Below are positions 18,390-27,547 of a stretch of DNA of 37,810 nt, piece after piece. Source of the DNA: Gammaproteobacteria bacterium DTU037. Lineage in GTDB: Bacteria; Pseudomonadota; Gammaproteobacteria; Pseudomonadales; Pseudomonadaceae. The stretch lies in assembly GCA_001513025.1 (NCBI GenBank), contig LFRZ01000136.1:1-37810 (forward strand), read 5' to 3'. The translations under genes and the position numbers were made by a program. Position 1 is the first letter of the stretch; every line of letters starts with the position of its first letter. Under the pieces are notes generated by a model, which worked only from the letters and a program-made list of their open reading frames with translations, was not told the origin of the DNA and ran no database searches.

Positions 18390-18510
18390 AAAAGAGCCAT
18401 CCAACAAGGCCTCAGCGGCAAACAGATAACGATTGATGCGCTGAATATTGCATACGACTTGCCGCAACGGACTAGGCTCTTTAGACTGCATCTCTTACTT
18501 TAGAGAGAGT
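18390..18510 (+). promoter_or_regulatory. metX leader with nested inverted repeats
   Basis: Outer arms AAAGAGCC (18391-18398) and GGCTCTTT (18475-18482) enclose inner arms GCGGCAA (18415-18421) and TTGCCGC (18459-18465), both perfect. A third dyad, TCTCT (18491-18495) with AGAGA (18502-18506), loops out TACTTT and would cover the AGAGAG ribosome-binding stretch of metX. In RNA this would be a long two-part stem plus an RBS-sequestering hairpin, consistent with a cis-acting leader. It does not match any methionine or SAM riboswitch I can recognise. The class is unknown and the folding was judged by eye. Confidence 0.4.
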
Positions 18511-18514
18511 TGCC

Positions 18515-19654
18515 GTGTCTTCCGTTTACCCTGCAGATTCTGTCGGTTTAGTCATCCCTAAGGTGGCGCATTTTGATCAGCCACTAAGTTTGGCCTGTGG
18601 CCGCAGCCTAGATCAATACGACCTGATTTATGAAACCTATGGCGAGCTCAACGCTACCGCGACTAACGCTGTACTGATTTGCCATGCCCTATCGGGTACC
18701 CATCATGCGGCCGGTTATCACTCGGCTGAAGACCGCAAACCCGGCTGGTGGGACAGCTGTATTGGTCCTGGCAAGCCGATTGATACCCATAAGTTTTTTG
18801 TAGTATCGCTGAATAACTTAGGCGGTTGTCATGGCTCAACTGGACCCTGTACTCACAACCCGAAAACCGGCAAAATCTATGGTGCCGACTTCCCCGTAGT
18901 GACCGTGGAAGATTGGGTAAAAAGCCAAGCACAACTGGCTGACCGCCTAGGTATTAAACAATGGGCTGCAGTGGTCGGCGGCAGTCTGGGCGGCATGCAA
19001 GCCTTGCAATGGAGCATCAGCTATCCCGAGCGTATTCGGCACTGCATCGCCATTGCCGCAGCACCGCGCTTATCGGCACAAAACATTGCCTTCAATGAAG
19101 TCGCCCGCCAAGCCATCCTCACCGATCCTGATTTTCATGCCGGACACTTTGTCGAAGAAGGTAAAATCCCGAAGCGGGGTTTAATGCTGGCACGCATGGT
19201 CGGGCATATTACCTATTTATCTGACGATGCCATGGGTGAGAAATTTGGTCGCGAGCTGAAAACCGATCAGCTCAATTATGATTTCCATAGCGTTGAGTTT
19301 CAGGTGGAAAGCTATTTACGCTATCAAGGCGAGCAATTCTCCAATAGCTTTGATGCCAATACTTATTTACTGATGACCAAAGCGCTCGACTATTTTGATC
19401 CAGCAGCCAAACATGCGGGTAATTTATCGGCGACCTTTGCCAATGCTCAAGCCAACTTTTGCTTGATCTCCTTCACCACAGACTGGCGTTTCTCCCCTGC
19501 TCGCTCAAAAGAAATTGTTGATGCGTTAATGGATGCCAAAAAGAACGTATCCTATTTAGATATTGATGCACCGCAAGGTCACGATGCGTTTTTGATCCCC
19601 ATTCCGCGTTACCTGCAAGCATTTGGCGGTTATATGAACCGCATCAGTGTGTGA
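18515..19654 (+). CDS. metX: Homoserine O-acyltransferase MetX (probably succinyl-CoA dependent)
   Basis: An alpha/beta-hydrolase-fold enzyme of 379 residues that acylates L-homoserine, the first committed step of methionine synthesis. The nucleophile is S157 in [10 protein letters not shown], with triad partners D323 in TTDWRFSP and H356 in QGHDAFL. The oxyanion region [15 protein letters not shown] is also typical. The P. aeruginosa orthologue is, as I recall, a succinyltransferase despite its MetX fold, so O-succinylhomoserine is the likely product. The start is GTG 18515 with AGAGAG upstream, giving the N-terminus [12 protein letters not shown], as in Pseudomonas. metW follows 7 bp later; the two are a conserved pair. 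Confidence 0.94.
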   Translation: MSSVYPADSVGLVIPKVAHFDQPLSLACGRSLDQYDLIYETYGELNATATNAVLICHALSGTHHAAGYHSAEDRKPGWWDSCIGPGKPIDTHKFFVVSLNNLGGCHGSTGPCTHNPKTGKIYGADFPVVTVEDWVKSQAQLADRLGIKQWAAVVGGSLGGMQALQWSISYPERIRHCIAIAAAPRLSAQNIAFNEVARQAILTDPDFHAGHFVEEGKIPKRGLMLARMVGHITYLSDDAMGEKFGRELKTDQLNYDFHSVEFQVESYLRYQGEQFSNSFDANTYLLMTKALDYFDPAAKHAGNLSATFANAQANFCLISFTTDWRFSPARSKEIVDALMDAKKNVSYLDIDAPQGHDAFLIPIPRYLQAFGGYMNRISV

Positions 19655-19661
19655 GGCACCT

Positions 19662-20264
19662 ATGAGAGCCGATTTAGATATTATCCAAGAGTGGATTCCC
19701 GCCAACAGCCGCGTACTGGATTTAGGCTGTGGTGACGGCGAACTGCTGTCTTGGCTGCAAGAGAACAAAAACGTGACCGGTTATGGTTTAGAAATTGATG
19801 CCGATAATATTGCTGCCTGCATTGAAAAGGGCGTCAATGTTATCGAGCAAAACCTCGACCTTGGCTTAGGCAACTTTGCCAGCGACAGCTTTGATGTGGT
19901 GGTGATGACCCAAGCCCTGCAAGTGGTGCACTACCCAGATAAGATTCTGCAGGAAATGCTGCGTGTCGGCCGCACCTGCATTATCACCTTCCCTAACTTT
20001 GCACACTGGCGCTGCCGTTGGTATTTAGCCCATAAAGGCCGCATGCCGGTCTCAGACTTTTTACCTTATACGTGGTACAACACACCTAATATTCACTTCT
20101 GTACCTTTGCTGACTTTGAGGCGCTGTGTCGTGAGATGCAGATGACGGTACTCGACCGCCTGGCTGTAGATCGTCAACATCGCCATCATTTTGGCAATCG
20201 AATCTGGCCCAACTTACTCGGTGAAATTGGTATTTACCGGGTCACTGGCGCCAATGCTCGTTAA
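19662..20264 (+). CDS. metW: Methionine biosynthesis protein MetW
   Basis: A 200-residue protein with a class I methyltransferase fold; motif I is VLDLGCGDGELL at about 18-29. MetW is always linked to metX in Proteobacteria and is thought to assist MetX activity rather than to act as a standard methyltransferase. ATG 19662 is chosen over an upstream in-frame start at 19647, which overlaps metX; GAGG precedes it and the protein then begins MRADLDIIQEWI as in relatives. It lies between metX and the DUF4426 gene in one operon. Confidence 0.94.
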   Translation: MRADLDIIQEWIPANSRVLDLGCGDGELLSWLQENKNVTGYGLEIDADNIAACIEKGVNVIEQNLDLGLGNFASDSFDVVVMTQALQVVHYPDKILQEMLRVGRTCIITFPNFAHWRCRWYLAHKGRMPVSDFLPYTWYNTPNIHFCTFADFEALCREMQMTVLDRLAVDRQHRHHFGNRIWPNLLGEIGIYRVTGANAR

Positions 20265-20282
20265 CTCAAGGAGTTTACTGTT

Positions 20283-20708
20283 ATGCGTTATTTACTGGCT
20301 CTAAGTTTAAGTTTCTTTATGGCGTTTACTGTGCACGCCGATGTTAAACGTAAACAAAGCTATGGTGCACTGGATGTGCATTACAACATCTTTAACTCAA
20401 CCATGTTGCAACCTGAAACAGCACAGGCGGTGGGTTTAAACCGCAGCAAAAATCTGGCAATCCTCAATGTGTCGATGGTCAAAGCTGGCAAGGGACAAAA
20501 AGGTGCTGTGGTAGGCAGTTTTCAAAACCTACTGGGACAAAGTCAAACCTTAGCTTTTAAAGAAATTGATGAAGGCGATGCCGTGTATTATCTGGCGCAA
20601 TTTGCTATTACGGGTCAAGAAATCCTGCGCTTTGATCTACAGGTCACTGACGCTGAAGGGCAAACACACAGTTTAAAATTCAACCAAGAAGTGTTTCCTG
20701 ATTTATGA
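20283..20708 (+). CDS. DUF4426 periplasmic protein
   Basis: A 141-residue secreted protein: signal peptide of about 19 residues ([17 protein letters not shown]), then a compact beta-rich domain ([37 protein letters not shown]). DUF4426 proteins sit between metW and rdgB in Pseudomonas and Vibrio relatives; their function is unknown. The stop overlaps the rdgB start as ATGA, so the two are translationally coupled. There is no cysteine at the cleavage site, so it is not a lipoprotein. Confidence 0.88.
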   Translation: MRYLLALSLSFFMAFTVHADVKRKQSYGALDVHYNIFNSTMLQPETAQAVGLNRSKNLAILNVSMVKAGKGQKGAVVGSFQNLLGQSQTLAFKEIDEGDAVYYLAQFAITGQEILRFDLQVTDAEGQTHSLKFNQEVFPDL

Positions 20709-21289
20709 AAGAGCTCGTTCTCGCCAGTCATAACCCTGGCAAACTGCGCGAACTGCAAGCACTGCTGGGCGATTCTATTGTGATTCGCTCCATCAGTGAG
20801 TTCACTCAAATTGAGCCGCAAGAAACCGGCTTAACCTTTATTGAAAACGCTATTTTAAAAGCACGTTATGCCTGCCAAATCTCAGGTCTGCCGGCTTTAG
20901 CCGATGACTCAGGCTTAACGGTTGATTATTTACAAGGCGCGCCGGGGATTTACTCAGCGCGCTACAGCGCCAGCGGTGGTGATGCGGGCAATAATCGAAA
21001 ACTGCTTGAGGCCCTGCAAGGGGTCACTGACGCGCAACGCGGTGCGCAGTTTATTTGCGTCTTAGCGCTGTTACAGCACGCCGATGACCCCCTGCCTATT
21101 ATCTGTGAAGGCCGCTGGCAAGGGCGTATTTTACATGCCGCTCAAGGTGAGCAAGGCTTTGGTTATGACCCCTTGTTTTATGTCGCCGAGCAGCAGTGCA
21201 GCAGTGCAGAACTGCCCAGCGCACTCAAAAACCAACTCAGTCATCGCGCTCAGGCCATGCAACTACTCAAGCAACGACTGTCCTTATGA
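20705..21289 (+). CDS. rdgB: dITP/XTP pyrophosphatase (RdgB/HAM1)
   Basis: A housecleaning enzyme of 194 residues that hydrolyses non-canonical purine triphosphates (dITP, XTP, ITP) to monophosphates, keeping them out of DNA and RNA. Signatures are [12 protein letters not shown] at the N-terminus, [39 protein letters not shown] and [10 protein letters not shown]. It is coupled by ATGA overlaps to the DUF4426 gene before it and to hemW after it. Confidence 0.95.
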   Translation: MKELVLASHNPGKLRELQALLGDSIVIRSISEFTQIEPQETGLTFIENAILKARYACQISGLPALADDSGLTVDYLQGAPGIYSARYSASGGDAGNNRKLLEALQGVTDAQRGAQFICVLALLQHADDPLPIICEGRWQGRILHAAQGEQGFGYDPLFYVAEQQCSSAELPSALKNQLSHRAQAMQLLKQRLSL

Positions 21290-22482
21290 GCCTGATTACC
21301 TCGGATTTAAGCACCCAGCACGCACTGGAAAACGGCTTTGAACTGCCCCCCTTAGCCCTCTATGTGCATATTCCATGGTGCATTCGTAAATGCCCCTATT
21401 GCGATTTCAACTCCCATGCCGCCACGCCTGAGCTACCTGAGCAGGCCTATGTCGCTGCGCTGCTGGCTGATTTAGAGCTGGATTTAATTCATGCCCATGG
21501 CCGCCAGTTAGAATCGATTTTCTTTGGCGGGGGCACGCCCAGTTTATTCTCAGCGCAGGCGTTAAAGGCGTTGCTGGAGGGGATTGAACAGCGTATCCGC
21601 TTTAGTCCCAAGATTGAAATCACTTTAGAGGCCAATCCAGGCACCTTTGAGCAAGAAAAATTTGCTGCCTACCGCGCCTTGGGCATTAATCGTCTTTCCA
21701 TAGGCATTCAAAGTTTTCAAGACAGCAAGCTGCAGGCTTTAGGCCGCGTACACTCAGGAGCAGAAGCCAGTGCCGCGATTGAGATGGCGCGCCAGGCGGG
21801 CTTCGATAATTTCAATCTGGATCTGATGCACGGCCTACCCGATCAATCCCCGGAGGAGGCTTTAGCTGACTTAAAAATGGCCATTGATCTGGCACCCAGC
21901 CATTTATCCTGGTATCAACTGACCATGGAGCCCAACACTGTATTTTGGAGCAAGCCGCCAGTGCTGCCCGAAGATGATGTGCTCTGGGATATTCAAGAAG
22001 CCGGCCAAGCCTTACTGGCCCAGCACGGCTATCGTCAGTATGAAGTTTCGGCCTATGCGCGCAACGAGCAGATGGCGCAGCACAATGTCAATTACTGGTC
22101 ATTTGGTGATTTTATTGGCATAGGTGCCGGTGCTCACGGCAAGGTCAGTGATCCGCAAGGGCGTATTCTGCGCACCTGGAAAACCAAGCAGCCCACTGAC
22201 TACCTCAACCCTGAGAAAGCCTTCTTAGCCGGCAGTGCCATACTCCCTGCAGAGGACTTACCCTTTGAGTTTTTGATGAATGCCCTGCGCTTAACTGAGG
22301 GGGTTGAGCTTAAACGCTTTAGCCAATGCACCGGCCTTGCCCTTGCCGCTCTAGAGGATGGCATACAACAGGCCCGTCAGCGCGGCCTATTAAGCGATGA
22401 CCCTGCGCGTTTAGCGGCCAGCGCCCAAGGCCAATTGTTTTTAAATGATGTACTGCAAATTTTCCTAACCGCAGAGCAGTAA
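21286..22482 (+). CDS. hemW: Radical SAM haem chaperone HemW
   Basis: A 398-residue radical-SAM protein. The 4Fe-4S cysteines are C32, C36 and C39 in [20 protein letters not shown] and LEANPGTFE are the glycine-rich and SAM-contact motifs. A C-terminal HemN-like domain follows ([16 protein letters not shown]). It is often mis-named coproporphyrinogen III dehydrogenase; members lacking the extra cysteine of HemN (here FN follows CPYCD) bind and deliver haem to membrane respiratory enzymes. I chose ATG 21286 because it overlaps the rdgB stop (ATGA); the 30 extra upstream codons overlap rdgB. Confidence 0.93.
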   Translation: MSLITSDLSTQHALENGFELPPLALYVHIPWCIRKCPYCDFNSHAATPELPEQAYVAALLADLELDLIHAHGRQLESIFFGGGTPSLFSAQALKALLEGIEQRIRFSPKIEITLEANPGTFEQEKFAAYRALGINRLSIGIQSFQDSKLQALGRVHSGAEASAAIEMARQAGFDNFNLDLMHGLPDQSPEEALADLKMAIDLAPSHLSWYQLTMEPNTVFWSKPPVLPEDDVLWDIQEAGQALLAQHGYRQYEVSAYARNEQMAQHNVNYWSFGDFIGIGAGAHGKVSDPQGRILRTWKTKQPTDYLNPEKAFLAGSAILPAEDLPFEFLMNALRLTEGVELKRFSQCTGLALAALEDGIQQARQRGLLSDDPARLAASAQGQLFLNDVLQIFLTAEQ

Positions 22483-22494
22483 TAAGGAACCCGT

Positions 22495-22818
22495 ATGGAC
22501 GTCGTATTTGATCTGATCTTAACCGCATCCAAGTGGAGCCGCTTGCATCTGCATGATACCAGTCTCGCCATGCTGGCCACGGCCTTGGTGCTGTTTGGTC
22601 CAAGCATCAATGCTCAGCTACGCCGCGCGATAGGCCAGTTCAACATTGCCCTGCGGGTTATACTGTTTGCCTTGGTTTGCGTACTCGGCTACGGTTTTGC
22701 GCTGATTTATCTGACGCCACTGCTGGCTGGGGCACTCGCTCACCTGAATAACTACATGCTGGCACCAGTGCTCCTAAGCATAGGCATGTTGCTGGGCATT
22801 GCCATCGAGCGACGCTAA
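22495..22818 (+). CDS. DUF3392 membrane protein
   Basis: A 107-residue inner-membrane protein with three hydrophobic helices near residues 23-40, 53-76 and 85-103. It resembles the DUF3392 family found next to hemW in Pseudomonas and related genera; no function is known. It starts 12 bp after hemW behind AAGGAA and is the last gene of the run that begins at metX. It ends with the basic residues ERR at the cytoplasmic edge. The topology is inferred by eye. Confidence 0.82.
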   Translation: MDVVFDLILTASKWSRLHLHDTSLAMLATALVLFGPSINAQLRRAIGQFNIALRVILFALVCVLGYGFALIYLTPLLAGALAHLNNYMLAPVLLSIGMLLGIAIERR

Positions 22819-22887
22819 GCCCATAGTCTGATCGATGCTGGCCCGTTCCGAATGAGCTGCAGCCTTGTGGTTATAAACTCGGCTAAA

Positions 22888-22924
22888 CACGCTAGTAGCA
22901 AGCCCCTAGGCTCACTTTAGCGTG
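22888..22924. repeat. Nested hairpin between converging DUF3392 gene and trmB
   Basis: Outer arms CACGCTA (22888-22894) and TAGCGTG (22918-22924) flank an inner hairpin AGCC-CCTA-GGCT (22901-22912). It sits between two converging genes and may limit read-through, but there is no T run, so it is not a clear intrinsic terminator. Confidence 0.4.
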
Positions 22925-22946
22925 CGCAATATGACCCAGCAGCCAA

Positions 22947-23678
22947 TTACTCTGCTGCAGCTGAACCATCCAGACGTTGGAATTTAAAGTCCCACACGCC
23001 ATGCCCTAAACGCTCACCACGGCGTTCAAACTTAGTGACCGGACGCTCTTCTGGACGTGGCACCCAGGTTTTATCCTCAGATAAGTTCAATAAGCCTGGG
23101 GCCACGTTTAACACCTCAAGCATATACTCAGCATACTCTTCCCAGTCTGTGGCTAAATGAAAGACGCCACCGTCTTTCAACTTGCTGCGCACCAACTGAG
23201 CAAACTCGGGCTGCACAATGCGGCGCTTATGATGACGGCTTTTATGCCAAGGATCGGGAAAGAACAGCATCAGGCGATCCAAACTGGCATCTGCGATACA
23301 GTTTTTCAGCACTTCCAGCGCATCACAACTGTACACACGCACATTGCTGATATTTTCAGTTAACAAGCCATTAAGCAGCGCGCCAACACCCGGGCGATGC
23401 ACTTCAATGCCGATAAAATCCTGCTCAGGTGCCGCTTTGGCCATTTCCAACAAGGACTGACCCATACCGAAGCCGATTTCTAAGGTGCGCGGTGCTTGCC
23501 GACCAAACACCTGATCAAAATTTTGTGGGCCATCGGCCAACAATAAACCAAACTTTGGCCAACCCTCATCTAAACCACGCTGCTGCCCATCCGTCATACG
23601 ACCGGCACGCATCACATAGCTTTTAATTTCACGGCGGCGCACAGGCAGTGCTGCGCCTGTGATCAGATCGTCTGTCAT
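22947..23678 (-). CDS. trmB: tRNA (guanine-N7-)-methyltransferase
   Basis: A 243-residue SAM-dependent enzyme that makes m7G46 in the variable loop of many tRNAs. Motifs are [15 protein letters not shown] (SAM site), [35 protein letters not shown] (the catalytic and tRNA-binding signature) and a C-terminal [19 protein letters not shown] 23678 gives the family-like start MTDDLITG; 17 further upstream codons are open but lack a ribosome-binding site. It follows thiG on the minus strand at a 68-bp distance and probably shares the thiSG transcript. Confidence 0.95.
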   Translation of the reverse strand: MTDDLITGAALPVRRREIKSYVMRAGRMTDGQQRGLDEGWPKFGLLLADGPQNFDQVFGRQAPRTLEIGFGMGQSLLEMAKAAPEQDFIGIEVHRPGVGALLNGLLTENISNVRVYSCDALEVLKNCIADASLDRLMLFFPDPWHKSRHHKRRIVQPEFAQLVRSKLKDGGVFHLATDWEEYAEYMLEVLNVAPGLLNLSEDKTWVPRPEERPVTKFERRGERLGHGVWDFKFQRLDGSAAAE

Positions 23679-23746
23679 GGGAATCCTATCTAAATGAGTG
23701 CAATGACTGCGCAGCATCGGCGCAGCCATTGAATTATATATCGTAC

Positions 23747-24541
23747 TTAACCAATCATGCCTTCAAGCGGAGAAGAGGCACTGGCATAGAGTTTCTTTGG
23801 CATGCGCCCAGCCAAATAGGCTAAACGCCCTGCTTCAATCGCATGACGCATGGCCTGCGCCATTAAGATAGGCTGCTGCGCACAGGCAATCGCACTGTTC
23901 ATCAGCACCGCAGCACAGCCCATTTCCATAGCAATGGTGGCGTCTGAAGCCGTACCAACACCGGCATCCACCAGCACTGGAATTTTTGCTTCTTCTAAAA
24001 TAATGCGTAAATTATATGGATTACAAATCCCCAAACCGGTACCAATCAGACCGGCTAATGGCATCACTGCAATGCAACCAATTGCTTCCAACTCACGCGC
24101 AATAATAGGGTCATCACTGGTGTAAACCATCACCTCAAAGCCTTCATCAACCAGCACTTTAGCGGCTTTTAGCGTTTCCACCACATTGGGAAATAAGGTT
24201 TTCTGATCCGCCAAAATCTCTAGCTTGACCAGCTTGTGATCACCGAGCAACTCGCGCGCTAAGCGGCACGTACGTATCGCCGACTCGGCATCAAAACATC
24301 CGGCCGTATTGGGCAAAATGGTATAGCGATCAGGGCTGATCACATCCAATAAATTAGGCTCATCTTTATTCTGGCCAATATTGGTGCGACGTACCGCAAC
24401 AGTGACAATTTCAGCACCAGAGGCTTCAATCGCCAAGCGGGTTTCTTCCATGTCTTTGTATTTACCAGTACCCACTAATAAGCGTGATGAGTAGGTTTTT
24501 CCCGCAATAGTAAAGGGGTGATCTATGCGTGCAACGTTCAT
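23747..24541 (-). CDS. thiG: Thiazole synthase ThiG
   Basis: A TIM-barrel enzyme of 264 residues that forms the thiazole phosphate of thiamine from dehydroglycine, deoxyxylulose 5-phosphate and ThiS thiocarboxylate. The Schiff-base lysine lies in [13 protein letters not shown]; other signatures are [45 protein letters not shown] and [13 protein letters not shown]. It lies 40 bp after thiS on the same strand, so carrier and synthase are made together. No TPP riboswitch is visible upstream of thiS. Confidence 0.96.
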   Translation of the reverse strand: MNVARIDHPFTIAGKTYSSRLLVGTGKYKDMEETRLAIEASGAEIVTVAVRRTNIGQNKDEPNLLDVISPDRYTILPNTAGCFDAESAIRTCRLARELLGDHKLVKLEILADQKTLFPNVVETLKAAKVLVDEGFEVMVYTSDDPIIARELEAIGCIAVMPLAGLIGTGLGICNPYNLRIILEEAKIPVLVDAGVGTASDATIAMEMGCAAVLMNSAIACAQQPILMAQAMRHAIEAGRLAYLAGRMPKKLYASASSPLEGMIG

Positions 24542-24581
24542 CTAAAGCCTCTCTTAGTCAGTAAAAGACGGTCAGCCAAGA

Positions 24582-24782
24582 CTAACCACCACCAATCGCA
24601 TGCACGACTTCAAGCGCATCGCCATCTTTTAGAGGCGTTGTTTCGTACATACTGCGTGGCACAATTTCGAAGTTTAACTCGACGGCAACGCGGCGCCCTG
24701 CTAACTGCAGATGCTCAAGCAAACCTGCCACACTGCACTCATCGTTTAATGCGTAGGTTTCACCATTCAACTGAATATGCAT
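24582..24782 (-). CDS. thiS: Sulfur carrier protein ThiS
   Basis: A 66-residue ubiquitin-like protein that carries sulfur as a C-terminal thiocarboxylate for thiazole formation by ThiG. The sequence LNGETYALNDECSVAGLLE fits the beta-grasp fold. It ends VVHAIGGG, so the di-glycine tail needed for adenylation is present, with one further glycine, as in other Pseudomonas ThiS proteins. It is first in the thiSG-trmB run. Confidence 0.94.
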   Translation of the reverse strand: MHIQLNGETYALNDECSVAGLLEHLQLAGRRVAVELNFEIVPRSMYETTPLKDGDALEVVHAIGGG

Positions 24783-24846
24783 AACACAACCGTGAAATTC
24801 CGAAGGATCGTTATTTTAGCGGGTTCATCACCCGATCACCAAATAT

Positions 24847-25215
24847 TTACGCTTTACGCCAAGCCGAAACCGCCAAGCTCAGCCAACCCAAGACCAATAA
24901 GCTACCGCCCAGCGGCGTAATCAAGCCTGGTTTAAATGGGGTTAACACCAGTACATACAAACTGCCAGAAAATAAAACTATTCCCAGCGTAAAAAATATT
25001 GCTGCGAAGACTAAAGACCGCGACATATGATGCTGCGCCAGCAGTGCCACCAACAACAAAGCCAAGGCATGAATAAACTGGTACTGCACGCCAGTGTGCA
25101 ATACTGCTAAGTACTCCGCACTGAGTGTATTTTTTAAGCCATGTGCAGCAAAGGCACCCAGTAAGACAGCCAGCGCGCCAAACACTGCCGCGACAAACAC
25201 CCCATAACGTACCAC
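24847..25215 (-). CDS. DUF423 membrane protein (YgdD-like)
   Basis: A 122-residue inner-membrane protein with four hydrophobic helices. The DUF423 pattern GALAVLLGAFAAHGLK at the N-terminus, QYQFIHALALL and the C-terminal TPLGGSLLVLGWL are clear. The function is unknown. I prefer GTG 25215: GGGAGGG ends 3 bp before it, whereas the farther TTG (25227) overlaps that ribosome-binding sequence. It is divergent from mtgA, whose start is 62 bp away, so the promoters must overlap. Confidence 0.85.
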   Translation of the reverse strand: MVRYGVFVAAVFGALAVLLGAFAAHGLKNTLSAEYLAVLHTGVQYQFIHALALLLVALLAQHHMSRSLVFAAIFFTLGIVLFSGSLYVLVLTPFKPGLITPLGGSLLVLGWLSLAVSAWRKA

Positions 25216-25277
25216 AATCCCTCCCAAGCCTGACGCGGCTGTATATACTTGTGTATCGAGTTAATTTGGTTAAAGCC

Positions 25278-25988
25278 ATGCTTACGAACGTGCTACGCAC
25301 TGTATTGAAAACATTATTGGCCCTATTGGCACTCAGCATACTCTTGGTGCTGCTCTTGCGTTGGGTCAATCCACCCTTTAGCGCGCTGATGTTAGAACGA
25401 CAATGGGCCGCCACCCTAACTGGTGAAAACTACCACAGCAAGCGCTCTTGGCTCGCATGGCCTGCCTTACCTGACAATTTAAAAATGGCGGTGATCGCAG
25501 GAGAGGATCAACAATTTGCCGATCACTACGGCTTTGATATTGCCGCGATCCGTGCTGCTCTGGCACATAATCAAGACAGTGAGAGTATACGAGGTGCCAG
25601 CACGCTTTCACAGCAAGTGGCCAAGAACACCTTTTTATGGTCCTCACGCAGTTGGTCACGTAAAGCGCTGGAAGCATGGTTTACTCTATGGATTGAGCTG
25701 TTCTGGAGCAAAGAGCGCATTTTGGAAGTGTATTTAAATAGCGCTGAATGGGGACCGGGCATTTTTGGTGCGCAAGCCGCAGCGCAGTACCATTTCCAGC
25801 GCAATGCCGCACAGCTCGACAATCAGCAGGCCTACTTATTAGCCGCCATTTTACCCAGCCCGTTACAACGCAGCGCCAGCCAGCCCAGCGCCGCAACTGC
25901 GCAGCGGGCCAACTGGATTGCGCGCCAAGTTCGCCAACTGGGTGGCAATCATTATCTTAAAGCGCTTAAAGCAAGCGATTCTGACTGA
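25278..25988 (+). CDS. mtgA: Monofunctional peptidoglycan glycosyltransferase
   Basis: A 236-residue enzyme with one N-terminal membrane anchor (about residues 8-28) and a periplasmic GT51 domain that polymerises lipid II into glycan strands without a transpeptidase part. The catalytic glutamate is E76 in AGEDQQFADHYGFD. Other GT51 motifs are GASTLSQQVAKN, RKALEAWFTLWIE, KERILEVYLNSAEWG and the FGAQAAAQYHF region. ATG 25278 gives the usual length; the open frame extends upstream to 25125, but that overlaps the DUF423 gene. The ribosome-binding site is poor. Confidence 0.93.
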   Translation: MLTNVLRTVLKTLLALLALSILLVLLLRWVNPPFSALMLERQWAATLTGENYHSKRSWLAWPALPDNLKMAVIAGEDQQFADHYGFDIAAIRAALAHNQDSESIRGASTLSQQVAKNTFLWSSRSWSRKALEAWFTLWIELFWSKERILEVYLNSAEWGPGIFGAQAAAQYHFQRNAAQLDNQQAYLLAAILPSPLQRSASQPSAATAQRANWIARQVRQLGGNHYLKALKASDSD

Positions 25989-26021
25989 CTGCTAATCCTT
26001 AATGAATAAGCCCGTGCAAAT

Positions 26022-26058
26022 AAAAAGCCCCCATGTCGACACAACGACATGGGGGCTT
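26022..26058 (-). terminator. Intrinsic terminator of sodB
   Basis: AAGCCCCCATGTCG (26025-26038) pairs perfectly with CGACATGGGGGCTT (26045-26058) around a 6-nt loop. On the minus strand the stem is followed by T residues (complement of 26022-26026), so it ends sodB; on the plus strand the stem may also slow the mtgA transcript. Confidence 0.92.
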
Positions 26059-26087
26059 GGTACAGCAGATGTTACTTGTTGGATCAC

Positions 26088-26669
26088 TTAGGCAGCGAAG
26101 TTTTTCGCAACAAAGTCCCAGTTAACCAAGTTCCAGAATGCTTCAACGTACTTAGGACGCGCATTACGGTAGTCGATGTAATAAGCATGCTCCCAAACAT
26201 CACAAGTCAACAAAGCGGTGTCGCTTGTGGTTAATGGGCAGCCGGCACCAATAGTGCTGGATAAAGCTAAAGAACCGTCAGCTTTTTTAACTAACCAAGC
26301 CCAACCTGAACCGAAGGTACCGATTGCAGTTTTGGTGAATTCTTCTTTGAATGCGTCAAATGAACCAAATTTCGCATTGATAGCATCAGCTAAAGCGCCC
26401 GTTGGTGCTCCACCTGCGTTGGCTGCCAAGCAGTTCCAGTAGAAGGTGTGGTTCCACACTTGTGCAGCGTTGTTAAATACGCCACCGCTTGAAGTTTTAA
26501 TGATTTCTTCTAAGCTTTTACCTTCAAACTCGGTGCCAGGAACCAAGTTATTCAAGTTCACAACATAGGCGTTATGGTGCTTGCCATGGTGAAAATCTAG
26601 GGTTTCTGCAGAGATATGCGGTTCTAGGGCATTTTTTTCGTAAGGAAGTGCAGGTAATTCAAAAGCCAT
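26088..26669 (-). CDS. sodB: Superoxide dismutase [Fe]
   Basis: A cytoplasmic dimeric enzyme of 193 residues that converts superoxide to oxygen and hydrogen peroxide. The metal ligands H27, H74, D157 and H161 are all present, and Q70 in [13 protein letters not shown] is the outer-sphere glutamine characteristic of the iron rather than the manganese type. No signal peptide is seen. GGAGAA precedes ATG 26669. It is a single-gene unit: a strong terminator follows, and a 145-bp gap with no clear promoter consensus separates it from the exporter gene. Confidence 0.96.
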   Translation of the reverse strand: MAFELPALPYEKNALEPHISAETLDFHHGKHHNAYVVNLNNLVPGTEFEGKSLEEIIKTSSGGVFNNAAQVWNHTFYWNCLAANAGGAPTGALADAINAKFGSFDAFKEEFTKTAIGTFGSGWAWLVKKADGSLALSSTIGAGCPLTTSDTALLTCDVWEHAYYIDYRNARPKYVEAFWNLVNWDFVAKNFAA

Positions 26670-26814
26670 GATTATTCTCCAATTACATCAGACGAGGCAC
26701 AATCAGCAAGCCTATTAACGGACAGCTGATTCAATTGCCAGCAGTTCCGACTTGCCTTAAGTCATTCATCATAGCATCCCAAGGGCCGCTTATCCACGCA
26801 GTATCTATAGGGCT

Positions 26815-27417
26815 TTAACCATTAAGGACTAATTGTGCAGCCACACTAAACATCATCATTGCAACTAAAAAATCAATCACTCGCCAAGTCAGGGGCCGCG
26901 CCAGCCAAGGCGCTAATTTTGCTGCGCCTAGCGCTAAACTAAAAAACCATAGCACTGAGCCGGTGGCTGCTCCCAGCACATAACCACCGGGGGATGTTTG
27001 CTGCGCACCCAACGAGCCAATTAATAAAACCGTGTCCAAATACACATGCGGGTTCAATAAAGTCACAGCTAAGGTGGTCACTAATACTGCTCGCAATGAC
27101 TGCGCTGGGCGCACTGTCGCAGTCTCCAAGCTGTGTTTGCTTAATGCGCGGCGTAATGCCAAAACAGCATAGCAGGATAAAAACAACACCCCGCCCCAGC
27201 GCGCGACAGCCAGCAGTACTGGACTAGTGGTGAGAATATGCGCCAACCCATAGACTCCGCACGCCACCAGCAACACATCAAAAAAAACACAAACACCAGC
27301 AACCCAAAGATGATGCTCGCGGCGCAGCGCCTGTGACACTACAAATGCATTTTGCGCACCAATGGCCATAATTAAGCCTAACGCAATAACTAAACCATTC
27401 AGGTAACTGTGCAGCAC
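26815..27417 (-). CDS. LysE/ArgO family amino-acid exporter
   Basis: A 200-residue inner-membrane protein with about six hydrophobic helices. The N-terminal GLVIALGLIMAIGAQNAFVVSQAL and LNPHVYLDTVLLIGSLGAQ are hallmark motifs of the LysE family and are closest to ArgO (arginine) and LysE (lysine). The substrate is probably a basic amino acid. The start is GTG 27417 with GGAG 8 bp upstream. No LysR-type argP/lysG gene is adjacent, so the usual regulatory clue is missing and no symbol is given. Confidence 0.9.
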   Translation of the reverse strand: MLHSYLNGLVIALGLIMAIGAQNAFVVSQALRREHHLWVAGVCVFFDVLLVACGVYGLAHILTTSPVLLAVARWGGVLFLSCYAVLALRRALSKHSLETATVRPAQSLRAVLVTTLAVTLLNPHVYLDTVLLIGSLGAQQTSPGGYVLGAATGSVLWFFSLALGAAKLAPWLARPLTWRVIDFLVAMMMFSVAAQLVLNG

Positions 27418-27474
27418 TGGCGCATCTCCAAGACAGCGTTATTCTAAATCTCTGCAATTATTTTTATTCAGACA

Positions 27475-27512
27475 TAAAAAACCCCAAAAAATTAATCCAA
27501 TTTTTTGGGGTT
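27475..27512 (-). terminator. Intrinsic terminator of the cytochrome c5 gene
   Basis: AACCCCAAAAAATT (27480-27493) and AATTTTTTGGGGTT (27499-27512) form a perfect 14-bp stem with a 5-nt loop, followed on the minus strand by TTTT from 27479 down. A second short hairpin, CGGCTT-TTTT-AAGCCG (27525-27540), lies between this and the stop codon. Confidence 0.92.
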
Positions 27513-27547
27513 AATTCAAACAGGCGGCTTTTTTAAGCCGTAACGAC

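Noticed and set aside
18330-18503. 57-codon open frame before metX
   Set aside because: It has no Shine-Dalgarno sequence before the ATG, no family I recognise, and the region is dominated by inverted repeats. It is kept only as an alternative reading in the metX leader finding.
21196-21285. Earlier in-frame start for hemW
   Set aside because: It lies inside rdgB, while ATG 21286 forms a standard ATGA overlap.
24783-24846. Search for a TPP riboswitch before thiS
   Set aside because: The spacer before thiS is short and shows no thi-box-like conserved sequence.
25125-25277. Upstream extension of the mtgA frame
   Set aside because: It overlaps the divergent DUF423 gene and places a polar stretch before the membrane anchor; the length from 25278 matches MtgA.
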